From positions 1-7,470 of the forward strand of contig CAIPUQ010000219.1 of the NCBI GenBank assembly GCA_903868295.1: 7,470 nt of DNA. Direction: 5' to 3'. The notes below the pieces were generated by a model. It did not search any database, was not told the origin of the DNA, and worked only from the letters and a program-made list of their open reading frames with translations. Source of the DNA: an uncultured Roseiflexaceae bacterium (GTDB lineage: Bacteria; Chloroflexota; Chloroflexia; Chloroflexales; Roseiflexaceae). The position numbers and the translations under genes were made by a program. Below are positions 6,645 through 7,470 of this stretch, in pieces. The number at the start of each line of letters is the position of its first letter. Position 1 is the stretch's first letter.

Positions 6645-7470
6645 ATGGACCGCATTAGCATGTTTACCGCCGCTGCCATTACATGGCGCGAACGTGTAAC
6701 CAACGCCAACACTATACTTTTGGTAACCCACGTCAATCCTGATGGCGACGCTCTCGGTTCTCTCGTAGGACTGATGATGGCGCTCCCACAACTGACCGAG
6801 GCAACCATCATCCCGGTTGTGCAACAACCGATACCACAATACCTCGAGTGGGTGCCTGGGAGCGAACAAAGCATCGCCCTGACTGCCGACAAACCGTGGC
6901 CAAATCCCGACCTCATCATTGCAGTCGATTGTGCCTCGGTAGATCGGCTCGGTGGGATTGCGCCGCAGCACATCCATTTCTTGGAACACACAGCGGTCAT
7001 CCAAATCGATCACCACGCAACGAACACATTATTTGGGGTACACAATCTTGTGGTCCCAGATGCCTGTGCAACATGCGAGATCATTACCGAGTTTTTGCCG
7101 TATCTCGGCATTACAACTACCGCAGGCATTGCGACCCCTTTGTTGCTTGGCATTATGACTGACACGCAGAGCTTTCAGATATACGATACCAGTGCCAAAA
7201 CATTGTCACTCGGGGCAAGCCTGTTTACTGCGGGTGCGGATCATGCACGGATAGTGTCGAAGGTATTTCGTTCGACACGACTCGAAGCACTCACGCTTGC
7301 ATCACGTGTCATCAATGCCATGCACACGCACGGCGCTGTCGTCTGGTGCGGTGTCCCTTTGACATGGGTCGAAGAACTCAATGCAACGGATGACGAAAGT
7401 GACGAAGCACTCCACATGCTGCAACGCATCGAAGGCCCTGAAGTTATCATGCTGATAAAGCAACGAAACC
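6645..7470 (+). CDS. nrnA: DHH-family phosphoesterase, NrnA-like oligoribonuclease/pAp phosphatase (3' end cut)
   Basis: The frame is open from the ATG at 6645 to the right edge of the window, giving 275 visible residues; the C-terminal part is missing. It matches DHH/DHHA1 phosphoesterases of the NrnA type, Mn-dependent cytoplasmic enzymes that degrade short oligoribonucleotides and dephosphorylate pAp. Motifs seen: I THVNPDGDALGS (His29, Asp33, Asp35), II AVDCA (Asp95), III IDHH (Asp122, His123, His124) and IV GIMTDT (Asp173). The DHHA1 substrate-binding domain would start after about residue 220 and is cut off. The ATG is preceded by AGGA (6635-6638), which overlaps the rbfA stop, at 6-nt spacing; the next in-frame ATG (6660) is less well placed. 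nrnA after rbfA is a common arrangement. Substrate preference is inferred from family and context. Confidence 0.9.
   Translation, partial: MDRISMFTAAAITWRERVTNANTILLVTHVNPDGDALGSLVGLMMALPQLTEATIIPVVQQPIPQYLEWVPGSEQSIALTADKPWPNPDLIIAVDCASVDRLGGIAPQHIHFLEHTAVIQIDHHATNTLFGVHNLVVPDACATCEIITEFLPYLGITTTAGIATPLLLGIMTDTQSFQIYDTSAKTLSLGASLFTAGADHARIVSKVFRSTRLEALTLASRVINAMHTHGAVVWCGVPLTWVEELNATDDESDEALHMLQRIEGPEVIMLIKQRN

Overview
The window carries a bacterial housekeeping operon on the + strand, nusA-ylxR-infB-rbfA-nrnA (transcription elongation/termination, translation initiation, ribosome maturation, small-RNA turnover). A two-gene unit transcribed away from it lies on the - strand: a RuvC-like RNase H-fold protein followed by an M20-family amidohydrolase. 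Base composition is moderately GC-rich. The order nusA-ylxR-infB-rbfA-nrnA is widespread in Gram-positive and related bacteria. The short, non-proteobacterial NusA, the long repeat-rich IF2 and the absence of rimP before nusA make me lean towards Chloroflexota. That placement is an inference from protein style, not a database match.

Layout. Bases 1-32 are the 3' flank of the amidohydrolase and show nothing. Bases 33-1731 (-) hold the amidohydrolase and, upstream of it, the RuvC-like gene; the two overlap by 11 bases (ATGACCGCTGA) and are probably translationally coupled. Bases 1747-1907 are the only sizeable non-coding gap. It contains a good extended -10 promoter facing nusA, then a roughly 110-nt leader holding a small hairpin and a terminator-like hairpin with an interrupted T-tract just before the nusA ribosome binding site. 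From 1908 to the end of the window the operon is tightly packed: nusA/ylxR overlap by 4 bases, ylxR/infB are separated by 3, infB/rbfA by 2 and rbfA/nrnA by 8. nrnA runs off the right edge.

How the genes work together. NusA binds RNA polymerase and nascent RNA through S1 and KH domains. YlxR is a small RNA-binding protein (RnpM, an RNase P modulator in Bacillus). IF2 is the GTPase that places initiator tRNA and joins the subunits. RbfA helps mature the 30S 16S rRNA 5' region. NrnA degrades short oligoribonucleotides and pAp. The leader terminator suggests feedback: NusA stimulates weak terminators of this kind, so it could limit readthrough into its own operon.

Most worth a second look are the nusA leader attenuator; a roughly 60-residue beta-rich C-terminal domain on NusA that resembles the small barrel at the C-terminus of Mu/IS21/IS481-type transposases; a 160-residue DRP/PRP repeat tract in IF2; a perfect 18-base palindrome just ahead of infB; and an 11-bp hairpin inside rbfA. 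I found no defence, CRISPR or mobile-element system here.
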